A stretch of DNA of 64,000 bases from Desulfosporosinus orientis DSM 765 (GCF_000235605.1 NC_016584.1:4570001-4634000); one strand, 5' to 3'. Counted from the stretch's first letter, positions 54,107-63,758 are shown. The notes: generated by a model from the letters alone, not told the origin. A program made the numbers and translations.

Positions 54107-54376
54107 CTAGTCTACATATACCGTCTGATCCTTTATCTGATAGAGAATTAAAATACCACTTTTCGACGAATAGCCTGTGGTACTTATTGAGCGGGAGATA
54201 AATTCTGCATCAAGAAATGGAAAACGCTCCTGCATGGTGGAAAGGGAATGAATAGCGTTCATAAGATCTTTTTTTGTCTTACGCGCTGCAACGGGGCTTT
54301 TTTGTGCCAGTAACTGAACATGGCTCGCCAGCATCTGACGGGCACGGTCGGTACTCCATTCCAATCCGCTCGTCAT
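54107..54376 (-). pseudogene. Degraded ParE/RelE-type toxin gene
   Basis: The 89-codon frame begins like ParE toxins (WSTDRARQMLASHV) and near its end has ILYQIKDQTVYVD, the strand that precedes the catalytic/C-terminal region, but stops before it. Between them a neighbouring frame reads NKYHRLFVEKWYF, the expected family sequence, so two compensating indels (net +3) have scrambled the middle. Upstream, codons ending in LDYPTSLSQP and a TGA overlapping the toxin ATG look like an antitoxin tail. Confidence 0.7.
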
Positions 54377-54472
54377 GGCTGACTCAAAGATGTTGGATAA
54401 TCCAATATAGACCTAATTTTAGAGACCACGGTAAAAACGAGGTCTAAATTTGTCTAAAAGGGAATCAAAAAC

Positions 54473-54481
54473 TGGTATAAT
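54473..54481 (+). promoter_or_regulatory. Extended -10 promoter for ylqG
   Basis: TGGTATAAT is an extended -10 element. Transcription would start near 54488, leaving a leader with GAGGTG before the GTG at 54515. Confidence 0.6.
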
Positions 54482-54514
54482 TAAAAGTAAATGTATAAGT
54501 TTCGAGGTGTTAAC

Positions 54515-56224
54515 GTGCAAATCGGATCAATTCCTAACGCAATTGTAGCAATGCCTGGTAAGGATTTGTTTCAAATAGGGCAAAAGATAATAATTCAAAT
54601 GTTAAGCCAGGTAGAAGATGGCAATGCGTCTATTTTGGTTAATGGAAAATCAGTTCAAGCCTTTTTAGATTTCGAAGCAAAACCTGGGGATAAATTTCAG
54701 GCTGTTGTTAAAAGCTTTGTGAACAATATGTTAGTTCTAAGCCGGGATACTGAAAGTCAGAAACTTATTATTGCTATGCCTGGCAAGGACACGTTTCAAA
54801 TAGGGCAAAAGATAATAATTCAAATGTTAAGCCAGGTAGAAGATGGCAATGCGTCTATTTTGGCTAATGGAAAACCAGTTCAAGCCTTTTTAGATTTCGA
54901 AGCAAAATCTGGGGATAAATTTCAGGCTGTTGTTAAAAACTTTGTGGACAATACGTTAGTTCTAAGCCGGGATACTGAAGTTCAGAAACCTATTGCAGCT
55001 ATGCCTGGCAAGGACACGTTTCAAATAGGGCAAAAGATAATCGTTGAAATGTTAAGCCAGGTAGAAGATGGCAATGCGTCTATTTTGGTTAATGGAAAAT
55101 CAGTTCAAGCCTTTTTAGATTTCGAAGCAAAACCTGGGGATAAATTTCAGGCTGTTGTTAAAAGCTTTGTGAACAATATGTTAGTTCTAAGCCGGGATAC
55201 TGAAAGTCAGAAACTTATTATTGCTATGCCTGGCAAGGACACGTTTCAAATAGGGCAAAAGATAATCGTTGAAATGTTAAGCCAGGCAGAAGATGGCAAT
55301 GCGTCTATTTTGGCTAGTGGAAAACCAGTTCAAGCTTTTTTAGATTTCGAAGCAAAACCTGGGGATAAATTTCAGGCTGTTGTTAAAAACCTTTTGAACA
55401 ATATGTTAGTTCTAAGCCGGGATACTGAAGTTCAAAATACGGTATTGGCTAATCGCGGTTTACCTGATAATGAGTTATTTGTTTATTTATTAAACGATGC
55501 GCAGACTGCTTCATATCCAGAAATCCTCAAAAACTCGGATCTTCCGGAAGAACTAGTAAAAAAATTTAAAGATTTAATACCCAACTTAAAAGGGCTGTCA
55601 AAACAAGAAACAGCAGGACAATTAAAATCCTTTTTAAAACAACTTGGGATAAATTATGAGCACCGATTGTTTGATATTTTAATCAAAGGACAAGGGGGAG
55701 ATTCTGAGAAACTTGCTCAGTTAAAAGATACCCTAAAAGCCCAGCTTCTTAGCCTGACGAACACTCATCCCTCTTCATCGGTTATTAATCAATTATTAGA
55801 TAAGATCACAGGCCAGCAATTATGGCACGATACCGGTGTGGATGGTAATGGTTATATGTTAGCCGAAATTCCAATTAGACAAGACCAGGAAATCAAATCA
55901 ATTAAGCTTGCCATTCAGGGAAGTCGTAAAAATGGTAAGCTTGATCCTAACCATTGTCGCATCGCGTTACAAACTGAAACACCTAATCTCGGACCGATTG
56001 GCATTGATGCTTTCTTTTCTATGAATCAACTTTCGTTAAGTCTATTAACAAAAAACCCAGACACTTTATCAGTACTTATTGATGGTCTGATGACCGAAGC
56101 AAAAAATAACTTTCAAATGATAGGCGTTAACTTAACCTCTATTCATCTCAAACCTTTAGATAATTCGGGATTTCATACATTGCTTAAAGGAGAAGCAAAG
56201 AACGGAGTGGACGTATTGACATGA
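54515..56224 (+). CDS. FliK/YlqG-like protein with four 75-residue repeats
   Basis: About 569 residues. Residues 13-312 are four tandem repeats of 75 residues, each starting AMPGKD and containing QIGQKIIIQMLSQ, GNASIL and FLDFEAKPGDKFQAVV. A middle helical region follows, and the C-terminal 150 residues resemble the flagellar hook-length control (FliK) C-domain: IALQTETPNLGPIGIDAFF and a final helix pair. The GTG at 54515 has GAGGTG five bases upstream; the ATG at 54491 has none and would be nearly leaderless. It overlaps the FlhB-tail gene (ATGA), as ylqG-ylqH do in Bacillus. Function probably in a flagellar-type export setting; unproven. Confidence 0.8.
   Translation: MQIGSIPNAIVAMPGKDLFQIGQKIIIQMLSQVEDGNASILVNGKSVQAFLDFEAKPGDKFQAVVKSFVNNMLVLSRDTESQKLIIAMPGKDTFQIGQKIIIQMLSQVEDGNASILANGKPVQAFLDFEAKSGDKFQAVVKNFVDNTLVLSRDTEVQKPIAAMPGKDTFQIGQKIIVEMLSQVEDGNASILVNGKSVQAFLDFEAKPGDKFQAVVKSFVNNMLVLSRDTESQKLIIAMPGKDTFQIGQKIIVEMLSQAEDGNASILASGKPVQAFLDFEAKPGDKFQAVVKNLLNNMLVLSRDTEVQNTVLANRGLPDNELFVYLLNDAQTASYPEILKNSDLPEELVKKFKDLIPNLKGLSKQETAGQLKSFLKQLGINYEHRLFDILIKGQGGDSEKLAQLKDTLKAQLLSLTNTHPSSSVINQLLDKITGQQLWHDTGVDGNGYMLAEIPIRQDQEIKSIKLAIQGSRKNGKLDPNHCRIALQTETPNLGPIGIDAFFSMNQLSLSLLTKNPDTLSVLIDGLMTEAKNNFQMIGVNLTSIHLKPLDNSGFHTLLKGEAKNGVDVLT
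54551..55450 (+). repeat. Four near-identical 225-bp tandem repeats (two 450-bp dimers)
   Basis: Units start at 54551, 54776, 55001 and 55226. Units 1 and 3 share VNGKSVQ and NNMLVLSRDTESQ; units 2 and 4 share GKPVQ and DTEVQ. The period is in frame (75 codons). The alternation shows that a 450-bp pair was duplicated as a block. Confidence 0.95.
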
Positions 56225-56505
56225 AAGAAAAAGCAGTTGCATTAGCTTACGATCAGATCGGGGCCACCAAGATAGTAGTCTCTGGGCAAGGGGAAGTTGC
56301 ACGAAATTTGATCGAAGCTGCTCAGGAACTAGGTATTCCAATACAAACCGATACCCAATTAGTCGAAGCTTTAATTAAAATTGATATTGGTCAAGAGATC
56401 CCACCAGAACTCTATAAAGCTGTGGCTGAAATTCTTGAGTTTATTTATAGATTGGATTCTGAATGGAGTGTATATTACGATTCGACAGAGCCACTATTCC
56501 GGTAA
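56221..56505 (+). CDS. FlhB C-terminal-domain-like protein (YlqH/FhlB type)
   Basis: A 94-residue protein matching the cytoplasmic C-domain of FlhB/EscU: AVALAYDQIGATKIVVSGQGEVA, the IPIQTDTQLVEAL segment and IGQEIPPELYKAVAEILEFIY. The NPTH self-cleavage site is not present, and there are no membrane helices. The start ATG overlaps the ylqG stop codon. In Bacillus the same pair is encoded together. It may interact with the FliK-like partner. Confidence 0.88.
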   Translation: MKEKAVALAYDQIGATKIVVSGQGEVARNLIEAAQELGIPIQTDTQLVEALIKIDIGQEIPPELYKAVAEILEFIYRLDSEWSVYYDSTEPLFR

Positions 56506-56570
56506 TAGTCCAGGACGCCTCATAACACGATACAGCCTGATTTTTTGCGTTGTCGCTTGATCGAACTTCT

Positions 56571-57359
56571 TTATTTTTTCCATTCCTCTAAATGATTAGA
56601 AATAAATTCAATAATAAGGTTATTTTCCTCTTTACCTAAACCATTGATGGGCAATGGTTCTCCAAAGGCCATATGAATTGGTTGATTACGATTGATTGGC
56701 CCTAAATCCTTTAAGTATTTTCCGTTTCCCCAAAAATCAGTTTTTATAGCAATGGGAACCACCTCAACCTTTGCTTTGCTTGCCAGCTTTACTCCCAGTG
56801 AATTAAACTCCTTGGGAACAAATTCTACAGTCCTCGTATTTTGCGGAAATACCACAATCGATACCCCATTAGCTAATAATTCTTGTCCCTTTTTCATGAC
56901 AATTTGAAGATCCGCTCTGGAATCCTTCCTGCTTACAACAATTGGATTTTGCGCACTTATGATAGGGCCAAAGAAGGGATGCTCAACAAGGCTATCTTTT
57001 ACGATAAATGTTACATCCATAAGTGGAGCAATTAGACAAGGAAAAATCATTGTCTCAAGAGTGCTCATGTGGTTACTTATAAAAACCACAGGTCCTTTAC
57101 ACTTATGCAGATTATCAAGGCCTGTGATATGAAACCTACCCCCGCAGCCCTCAATTAACTTAAAAATATCATAAGAAGATAATATCCACGCCTCTGTATC
57201 GTATTTTCCCTTTAGGGCAGCACTTCGGGATTTAAGAACAATCCTAAAAAAGTTAAGCATAAAAAACACACGAGTATTGATCAGTAATCTATCTAAGAGG
57301 AAACGCGGAGTATTCTCTGCAGTATGATATGTATCCATCAAAAAAAAGTTCTTTTTCAA
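56571..57359 (-). CDS. Lysophospholipid acyltransferase-family (PlsC-like) protein with HX4E motif
   Basis: A 262-residue protein of the PlsC/LPLAT family. The motif normally NHX4D reads NHMSTLE near residue 96, so the catalytic aspartate is a glutamate; the FPEGTR motif reads FPQNTR near residue 171. Start TTG at 57359 has GGAGG eight bases upstream. The family acylates glycerolipids at the membrane. The altered motifs suggest a divergent activity or substrate. It stands alone. Confidence 0.78.
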   Translation of the reverse strand: MKKNFFLMDTYHTAENTPRFLLDRLLINTRVFFMLNFFRIVLKSRSAALKGKYDTEAWILSSYDIFKLIEGCGGRFHITGLDNLHKCKGPVVFISNHMSTLETMIFPCLIAPLMDVTFIVKDSLVEHPFFGPIISAQNPIVVSRKDSRADLQIVMKKGQELLANGVSIVVFPQNTRTVEFVPKEFNSLGVKLASKAKVEVVPIAIKTDFWGNGKYLKDLGPINRNQPIHMAFGEPLPINGLGKEENNLIIEFISNHLEEWKK

Positions 57360-57683
57360 AGTCTATTCCTCCAGTTTATTTCCTGCTTTAATTTAGTCCT
57401 AATCTTTTATGTATATCATTATAACCATTAGCACTCTGCCTGCATAACTTAAGGTATTTCGTCTTAACACCTGTCCATTAATCGGATTCTTGTGGTTTAG
57501 AGTCTTGCAAACCTGTTTGTACTTCTCAATATCATCTCATTCATTTTAATATATAAAATTCAAGAATGAATGTAAATACTGGGGGAAGACAAATAGTGAA
57601 TGCTGCCCCATGAAAGTGCTAAGTGTTATTGGCTTAATGGAGGTTGTTTGGAATTAAGCCTCCTGGCTTATCAATAGGAGTTA
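57360..57683. other. Intergenic stretch
   Basis: Separates the acyltransferase gene from the end of the acetyl-CoA synthetase gene. An imperfect GGCTTAAT/ATTAAGCC inverted repeat (near 57631-57662) was seen. No gene or relic was recognised. Confidence 0.4.
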
Positions 57684-57713
57684 ATAAAAAAAGAGCGGGA
57701 AATCCCCCGCTCT
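57684..57713 (-). terminator. Terminator of the acetyl-CoA synthetase gene
   Basis: AGAGCGGG and its complement pair on the minus strand across six bases, followed by seven T residues. Confidence 0.9.
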
Positions 57714-57723
57714 TCGCTCTTTC

Positions 57724-60033
57724 CTAGCCCGCCGAACCACAAAAACATATCTGCCCTTCCTCTGATAAGTCATCTTTAATATTGCCTTCATTGATTACCG
57801 CATAGCGAAAATCCGGTGTTCCATTTCCAAATATTGCTTCAACAGCATTACTATTGTTTATAATGATATTTGACATAGCTAAGGCAACTTCGGCCGCCAA
57901 GTTTAATCTTTCTATCCACTTAAAGCAATAAAAATTAGTTACCGGATGACGTGATCCATCTTTTGGAGGTGTTGAAAACCATACCGTGTAACTATACCCT
58001 TCATAAGACTCCGCCTTGCAACGATTAAACATAGCAGAGTCGGGAATTAAAATCCTATTTCCTAATGTTGTTGAGGCATTTTGCGCAGCTTGAATTTTTT
58101 GGGTGTGAATATTCTTCTGCAAGAAATTTATGACCGAAGCATCAGAAAGAGTGCTCGTATCCCCCATTGCCCTGCCCTCTGCTATGTCTTTAAGAAGACG
58201 TCTCATTATTTTTCCGCTTCGTGTCTTAGGTAATTCAGCCGTTAGAAAAATGTCATCCGGTCGTGCTATTGAACCGATTTTTAAGACCACATGGGCTTTC
58301 AGTTCATCAATTAGCTTATCGCCGATTACGACCCCTTCTTTTAAACTAACAAAAGCAAATACCGCTTGACCCTTTACTTCATGGGTCCTACCCACACAGG
58401 CTGCTTCAGCAACCAATGAATGATCGACCAACGCACTTTCTACTTCCGCCGTTCCAATCCGATGTCCAGAGACATTAATAACGTCATCTACACGCCCAAT
58501 CACCCAAAAATAACTATCTTCATCCCATTTTGCTTCGTCTCCAGTGAAATACACACCTTTAAACTGGTTCCAATACGTATCCTCATAGCGTTTATCATCA
58601 CCATACACGGTTTTAAGCATCGCCGGCCAAGGCTTGCGGACTACTAAATATCCACCTTCTCCTTTAGGTACGATATTCCCTTCATGATCAATAATGTCGA
58701 TACAGATTCCTGGGAACGGTCTGGTACACGATCCGGGCTTTAGAGGTGTTATTCCAGGAACGGGTGCCATCATGATCATGCCCGTTTCCGTTTGCCACCA
58801 AGTATCTACTATTGGACAACGTTCTCCGCCAATATATTTGTAATACCACATCCACGCTTCCGGGTTGATTGGTTCACCGACTGAACCCAGGAGCCTTAAG
58901 CTTGAAAGATCCCTTCCGGAAGGATAGGACTCCCCCCATTTCATAAACGTCCGAATCGCAGTTGGTGCAGTGTATAAAATACTCACCCTGTAATTCTCAA
59001 TGATTTCCCAGTACCGATCCTTTTCTGGGTAATCCGGAGCTCCTTCATACATAAAAACTGTTGCACCATTTGCTAATGGCCCATAGACCAAATAACTATG
59101 TCCTGTAATCCATCCAATATCCGCAGTGCACCAATATACATCTTCTTCTTTAAGGTCAAATACCCATTCATGAGTTGTTGATACCCCAACCATATAACCG
59201 CCAACAGTATGAACCACACCTTTTGGTTTTCCGGTTGTCCCGCTGGTATAAAGAATAAACAGCATATCATTGGCATCCATTGGTTCTGCCGGACAGATGA
59301 TTGAGGCGTTCTTTATGACCTCGTGATACCAAACATCCCTATCTTCTTGCATCTCTACATGCTGACCTGTTCGTTGAACAACGATCACTTTTTTAACACA
59401 AGTTACGTTTTGAAGTGCTTGGTCTACACCATCTTTTAAAGGGATGGTTTTTCCGCGACGAAAACTCCCATCCGACGTGACAACTACTTTTGCCTGTGCA
59501 TCTTGAACTCTGTCCCTTAAAGCTTCTGCACTAAATCCTCCGAACACAACACAATGAGGAGCTCCAATCCTAGCGCAAGCAAGCATTGCGATCACAGCCT
59601 CTGGGATCATAGGCATATAGATTGTCACTCGGTCTCCTTTTTGTACTCCATAAGACTTAAGAACATTTGCAAACTGAGATACCTCACGATGAAGATCCTG
59701 ATAGGTTAAGACTCTACGATCTCCTAGTTCTCCTTCAAATACAAAGGCCGCTTTATTCCGACGTGCCCCCTCTAAATGTCGGTCCAGGCAATTATACGCT
59801 GCATTTAACTTTCCGCCTACATACCACTTTGCAAATGGATGGTTCCATTCCAGAACTTTGTCCCATGGTTTAAACCAATGTAACCGTTTCCCCTGTTCTT
59901 CCCAGAACTTAATTTCATTTTGCCCTAGTTCATGAATATCATGATTTTTTATGACGGCTTTTAAGCTAAATTCAGAAGGAGGGAAAAACAACCGTTTTTC
60001 CTCTATCAAACCGTCATGTTGTTTTTCTTTCAT
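57724..60033 (-). CDS. acsA: Acetyl-CoA synthetase with a C-terminal extension
   Basis: AMP-forming activation of acetate. The AMP-binding motif [11 protein letters not shown] lies near residue 267, the [21 protein letters not shown] segment near 555, and the acetylatable lysine in [11 protein letters not shown] near 640. Acs proteins end soon after that lysine, at about 650 residues, but this one runs to 769. The last 110 or so residues (from about 660) form an unrecognised region rich in aromatic residues, ending [10 protein letters not shown] sigma-A promoter and AGGAGG site precede it and a terminator follows, so it is monocistronic. Confidence 0.94.
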   Translation of the reverse strand: MKEKQHDGLIEEKRLFFPPSEFSLKAVIKNHDIHELGQNEIKFWEEQGKRLHWFKPWDKVLEWNHPFAKWYVGGKLNAAYNCLDRHLEGARRNKAAFVFEGELGDRRVLTYQDLHREVSQFANVLKSYGVQKGDRVTIYMPMIPEAVIAMLACARIGAPHCVVFGGFSAEALRDRVQDAQAKVVVTSDGSFRRGKTIPLKDGVDQALQNVTCVKKVIVVQRTGQHVEMQEDRDVWYHEVIKNASIICPAEPMDANDMLFILYTSGTTGKPKGVVHTVGGYMVGVSTTHEWVFDLKEEDVYWCTADIGWITGHSYLVYGPLANGATVFMYEGAPDYPEKDRYWEIIENYRVSILYTAPTAIRTFMKWGESYPSGRDLSSLRLLGSVGEPINPEAWMWYYKYIGGERCPIVDTWWQTETGMIMMAPVPGITPLKPGSCTRPFPGICIDIIDHEGNIVPKGEGGYLVVRKPWPAMLKTVYGDDKRYEDTYWNQFKGVYFTGDEAKWDEDSYFWVIGRVDDVINVSGHRIGTAEVESALVDHSLVAEAACVGRTHEVKGQAVFAFVSLKEGVVIGDKLIDELKAHVVLKIGSIARPDDIFLTAELPKTRSGKIMRRLLKDIAEGRAMGDTSTLSDASVINFLQKNIHTQKIQAAQNASTTLGNRILIPDSAMFNRCKAESYEGYSYTVWFSTPPKDGSRHPVTNFYCFKWIERLNLAAEVALAMSNIIINNSNAVEAIFGNGTPDFRYAVINEGNIKDDLSEEGQICFCGSAG

Positions 60034-60062
60034 AATTACTCCTCCTTATAATCATTTGTAAT

Positions 60063-60091
60063 ATCATACACCCGTATTGTCAGAATGTTAA
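60063..60091 (-). promoter_or_regulatory. Sigma-A promoter of acsA
   Basis: On the minus strand TTAACA and TATGAT with a 17-base spacer, each with one mismatch to consensus, 30-58 bases upstream of the start codon. Confidence 0.6.
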
Positions 60092-60377
60092 GAACATTTA
60101 AATAATTATTTTGTCGATTATGACCTTTCTTTGGTTTCATATGAATGTGAGATCATAAATGCCGATGTTAGTTATCAACTATTCAGGGACTTTGGAATTA
60201 TGACCCTTTGCGGCCTGCATTGCGCTCCGGCGGCCCACCGGACACTGGGGACTTTTAATCAGGGAGCTGGAAGGCTAAGCCGATTCTGGGCGCCACGATA
60301 GTACAATCTTGCGCTGTAAAATCGGATGTATGATAAATGAGCTCTACTTCATTACTTTCCGGAACTTGAAGACCCAT
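60092..60377. other. Intergenic stretch without recognised gene
   Basis: Contains a patch (about 60220-60330) that is GC-richer than its surroundings. No domain or relic was recognised in either strand. Confidence 0.4.
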
Positions 60378-60424
60378 GAAAAAAGCATCCTTGTGGCCAC
60401 TTAGGCATACCAAGGATGCTTTTC
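60378..60424 (-). terminator. Terminator of the citX-citG unit
   Basis: AAAAGCATCCTTG and its complement pair across a 17-base loop, followed by six T residues on the minus strand. Confidence 0.85.
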
Positions 60425-60482
60425 ATCGCGAGCAAGTCACAACATCTGCACAATTATTGTCCAATCCTTTTTTCGTTTCACT

Positions 60483-61346
60483 TCATTCTGAAATGAGATC
60501 AAACATAACCGTTACTGCCAGCAGATCCGCCGATCCGCCTGGACTGATGTTCCGCTTAATAAATTCCCGGTCCATTGCATAAACCATCTGCCTGCCGTGC
60601 GGAGTCAGCATGCCACCGGAATCTAGAACCCGACGGGAATATTGCTGGACATACTCCAGCGTTTCAATATCATGTCTACTCACAATATTTGTATCTTCGT
60701 TCACTGCCATCAGATGAAGAAGTGTCTGTATCAAAATATCATTGATATGAAAGGTATCCATTGATTTCAGCTTCTTCAGCGCAGGAAGAGAGCAATTCCT
60801 TACCGTAGGAAACCCGCTTTCAACTTCTCCACGGATCCCTTGAAGCCCATATTTTTTATACAGTTTTTCACCGTGTGTTAATCCTTCCCACTTATCCATG
60901 AGAGCCAGTTCCCTCAAACATAAGCCTTGCGTCATCTGGGAAACCTTTGCACATACCGTATCCGTGACCACACTTTCGCCTGTATTTTCCTCCATGCAGC
61001 AGGAAGTTGCAGCACAGATGACACCTAAAGAAAAAATCAGGCCTTTATGGGTATTTACACCTTTTGTTGCCTCAAACATTCCTTTTTCAGCCTCTACCCC
61101 CACCCCTCTTAATGCTCGGAACAGTTCCTCGGGATTTTGACCAGAGTATTTTACGCCTTCCTCTGCACACTTGAAAAAATAATTAACCAGGGATGCACTA
61201 CTGGCCATAAACGTAAAAAAATCCATATCCTTATGAGCCCCGTTGTTGAACCTGTCCACAAGTCCCGGTTTGGGACTTGCTGATACCTCATATAGTAAAG
61301 CGAGCAGCGCCTTTTGCGCAATCATTTGTATCCACCGTTCCTTCAT
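60483..61346 (-). CDS. citG: Triphosphoribosyl-dephospho-CoA synthase
   Basis: Makes the precursor of the citrate lyase prosthetic group from ATP and dephospho-CoA. The 287 residues have the family motifs EVSASPKPGLVDR near residue 20, GVNTHKGLIFSLG near residue 97 and a GGSADLLAVT ending. It follows citX by about 20 bases. A strong terminator follows. Because the citF gene here is only a relic, the enzyme may serve a citrate lyase encoded elsewhere or be residual. Confidence 0.94.
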   Translation of the reverse strand: MKERWIQMIAQKALLALLYEVSASPKPGLVDRFNNGAHKDMDFFTFMASSASLVNYFFKCAEEGVKYSGQNPEELFRALRGVGVEAEKGMFEATKGVNTHKGLIFSLGVICAATSCCMEENTGESVVTDTVCAKVSQMTQGLCLRELALMDKWEGLTHGEKLYKKYGLQGIRGEVESGFPTVRNCSLPALKKLKSMDTFHINDILIQTLLHLMAVNEDTNIVSRHDIETLEYVQQYSRRVLDSGGMLTPHGRQMVYAMDREFIKRNISPGGSADLLAVTVMFDLISE

Positions 61347-61365
61347 CTAAATATATTCTCTATCG

Positions 61366-61911
61366 CTAATCCAAATGAACCAAAAAAGAATTGTCAAAAT
61401 ATGAATCTACCATGGATTTAATCTTTTGCAAAAGCGCTTCAGTGGTATGCTTTCTGCTCCGGCCGCAACTATGGGCATCCTGATCACAGAGCAGACATTT
61501 TCGTTTAGCGTAACCCAATTTCTCTCTGGAAATAGGAATACCTGTCGCCCCGATTACATCAAGATCAAATAATCTCCCTAGTGGATGCTCGTTTTCAATC
61601 TGAAGCATCTGTTCTTTTAAAATCCGTTCCTCAGTTTTTACAACTAAATATGCCTCATAACCTGTATCAGGATCCTTAGCTTCGAAATACTCTAGGGAAC
61701 ATCCTGTTTCCCGGAGCTTCTTTTTCAGAGCATTGCAACCCTCATGAAAAATCCGGCTGCTAATCGGTGTCTTTTTGCATGCACCTGGGATATTGACAGT
61801 ATACGATACCAAGGGCAGCCTGAATTCCTCAAGTAATTTCTTTTGTCTAGCAACTCTTTGCTCACGGGCCTTCAATAATTGCTCAAGTGTTATTTCTCTA
61901 GTTTCTGTCAT
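61366..61911 (-). CDS. citX: Apo-citrate lyase phosphoribosyl-dephospho-CoA transferase
   Basis: Transfers the prosthetic group to the citrate lyase acyl carrier protein. The 181 residues include the GRLFDLDVI motif near residue 120 and the C-terminal cysteine pattern (RKCLLCDQDAHSCGRSRKH) typical of CitX. It lies between a citF 3' relic and citG, the standard cit gene order. The product looks intact. Confidence 0.93.
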   Translation of the reverse strand: MTETREITLEQLLKAREQRVARQKKLLEEFRLPLVSYTVNIPGACKKTPISSRIFHEGCNALKKKLRETGCSLEYFEAKDPDTGYEAYLVVKTEERILKEQMLQIENEHPLGRLFDLDVIGATGIPISREKLGYAKRKCLLCDQDAHSCGRSRKHTTEALLQKIKSMVDSYFDNSFLVHLD

Positions 61912-61913
61912 GA

Positions 61914-62051
61914 TTAGGACTCCTTTTTCACCTCGTTAATCACATCAATTACTGAATTATTCCTATACTTAACCAACCCGACAATTTTTCCCTCCACCTT
62001 GATCGGTTCAGGTATTCCAAAGATTTTAATCACTTTGTCCTCCTGAAGCAC
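61914..62051 (-). pseudogene. Relic of citrate lyase alpha subunit (citF) 3' end
   Basis: The frame, open from a TAG upstream, reads IFGIPEPIKVEGKIVGLV and YRNNSVIDVINEV before its stop. This matches the end of CitF, where a GxPEPIxF/V segment precedes VAVVEYRDGTVIDVI. Only about 45 codons remain and the bulk of the roughly 500-residue gene is missing. A ribosome-site-like AGGAGG before a GTG inside it may be fortuitous. Confidence 0.75.
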
Positions 62052-62079
62052 TGCGTAGAAAGACTACAATGGATTAAAG

Positions 62080-62130
62080 TAAAAAAATAAACCAAAGTGG
62101 GAGTCCTTTTAGGTAGCACTTTGGTTTATT
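62080..62130 (-). terminator. Terminator of the sodium-pumping decarboxylase operon
   Basis: AATAAACCAAAGTG and its complement form a 14-bp stem, and seven T residues follow on the minus strand. Confidence 0.85.
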
Positions 62131-62163
62131 AAAATAATGACAATCACTTTGCTCTCTGAATTT

Positions 62164-63315
62164 CTAATGACCAAAAAGAGTTAAGAGGACACCTGCGGCC
62201 ACAGAAGTCCCAATAACTCCTGCAACATTCGGCCCCATCGCATGCATCAACAGGAAATTCGAGGGATTTTCCTGTTGACCGACCACCTGGCTGACTCGCG
62301 CGGCCATCGGAACAGCCGAGACTCCGGCAGAACCAATCAAAGGATTTATCTTGCCGCCGGTTACCCGATACATAATCTTTCCAATTAGTAATCCGCCAAA
62401 AGTACTAAAAGAAAAGGCAATCAAACCTATGGCAATAAGTTTTAACGTTTCTGGTTGCAAAAAGATCTCAGCATTAGCTGTCGCACCCACGGTCAAACCA
62501 AGAAAAATAGTGACAATATTAATCATTGCATTTTGAGCGGTATCAGAAAGCCTCTCCACAACCCCGCTCTCTCTGAATAAGTTCCCAAGCATGAGCATCC
62601 CAATCAGCGATGCAATCGAGGGAAGAAGCAGAGCAATAATGACTGTCACGATAAGTGGAAACACAATTTTCTCGAGCTTGGACACTTGCCTGAGTTGGTC
62701 CATTTTGACCGTTCTTTCCTCCGGGGTCGTCATCAGCTTCATAATTGGAGGCTGAATCAGTGGGACAAGTGCCATATAGGAATAGGCCGCCACTGCGATT
62801 GGACCGATCAGATGAGGTGCAAGCTTGGATGAGAGAAATATGGAAGTCGGCCCGTCAGCTCCACCGATTATTCCAATTGATGATGCTTCTTGGGGAGTAA
62901 AACCGAGGAGAAGGGCTACGATAAACGCAAAATACACCCCGAATTGAGCCCCTGCTCCCATAAGCAAACTGGAAGGCGCCGCAATTAAAGGTCCAAAATC
63001 GGTCATTGCTCCAACACCCAAGAAAATAAGCGGTGGGAATATTTCTAAGTGGACTCCCTGAAACAAGTAATATAGAAGTCCTCCTGTACCTCCAGCTTGT
63101 GGCGGGTCCATTAACCCTGTCAGCGGAAGATTCACTAGAAATATCCCAAAAGCGATCGGAAGAAGGAGCAAAGGCTCAAATCCTTTTCTAATAGCAAGGT
63201 AAATGAGTACAAAGGAGACGGCAATCATGATAACGTGACCTATGGATAGCGCTGCAAATCCGGATGTTGACCAAATATCTGCCAGTGCAGCTATGAGTTT
63301 CGTCAGAAATGACAT
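62164..63315 (-). CDS. oadB: Sodium-ion-translocating decarboxylase beta subunit
   Basis: Integral membrane decarboxylase of 383 residues with about eleven hydrophobic segments. Family motifs include GGADGPTS near residue 148 (with the essential aspartate), [16 protein letters not shown] near residue 93 and the C-terminal [21 protein letters not shown]. It decarboxylates the carboxybiotin of the carrier protein (63337) and pumps sodium. Whether the complex uses oxaloacetate, methylmalonyl-CoA or glutaconyl-CoA depends on the alpha subunit, which is outside the window. Proximity to citXG favours oxaloacetate. Confidence 0.94.
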   Translation of the reverse strand: MSFLTKLIAALADIWSTSGFAALSIGHVIMIAVSFVLIYLAIRKGFEPLLLLPIAFGIFLVNLPLTGLMDPPQAGGTGGLLYYLFQGVHLEIFPPLIFLGVGAMTDFGPLIAAPSSLLMGAGAQFGVYFAFIVALLLGFTPQEASSIGIIGGADGPTSIFLSSKLAPHLIGPIAVAAYSYMALVPLIQPPIMKLMTTPEERTVKMDQLRQVSKLEKIVFPLIVTVIIALLLPSIASLIGMLMLGNLFRESGVVERLSDTAQNAMINIVTIFLGLTVGATANAEIFLQPETLKLIAIGLIAFSFSTFGGLLIGKIMYRVTGGKINPLIGSAGVSAVPMAARVSQVVGQQENPSNFLLMHAMGPNVAGVIGTSVAAGVLLTLFGH

Positions 63316-63336
63316 CTTAACACCTCCTCTTCATGA

Positions 63337-63717
63337 CTATTTGAGTAATAGCAGCATATCTCCTGTCTTCACAGATGTCCCGCTGGCAACCAAAAGTTTG
63401 GAGACCACCGCATCACGAGGAGCCATAATTTCATTTTCCATTTTCATGGCTTCAAGGATTAAGAGTACTTCACCTTTTTTCACCGTTTGTCCCTCATTGA
63501 CTTTGAGCGTCACGATCGTCCCTGGCATCGGTGCGGCGATGGTTTCTTCAGTACCGGTTGCTTCAGAAGAGCAGGCATCCCTGTATTTCTCAGCAACATT
63601 GACTGACGCTTCCATAACTTTCTTTCCTGTGCTCTTGGCCTGATCGTTTCCTTCATCAGACTTTTCTACTTCGACTTCAAATTTTTTGCCATTTATTATT
63701 ACGTTGTATTTCATCAT
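63337..63717 (-). CDS. Biotin carboxyl carrier protein of a decarboxylase
   Basis: The 126 residues end in a biotinyl domain with the biotinylation motif EAMKMENE near residue 90. The N-terminal 35 residues are a beta-strand region and the middle is an Ala/Ser/Thr-type linker. It lies 21 bases before the beta subunit. It carries CO2 from the alpha (transferase) subunit to the membrane subunit. Confidence 0.94.
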   Translation of the reverse strand: MMKYNVIINGKKFEVEVEKSDEGNDQAKSTGKKVMEASVNVAEKYRDACSSEATGTEETIAAPMPGTIVTLKVNEGQTVKKGEVLLILEAMKMENEIMAPRDAVVSKLLVASGTSVKTGDMLLLLK

Positions 63718-63758
63718 TAAAACCTCCCAGTCTTGATTTGCAGCTTAAATACTCACGT

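Noticed and set aside
54551-55450. CRISPR array or minisatellite outside genes
   Set aside because: The repeats are 225 bp, in frame and without spacers. They are coding repeats of one protein.
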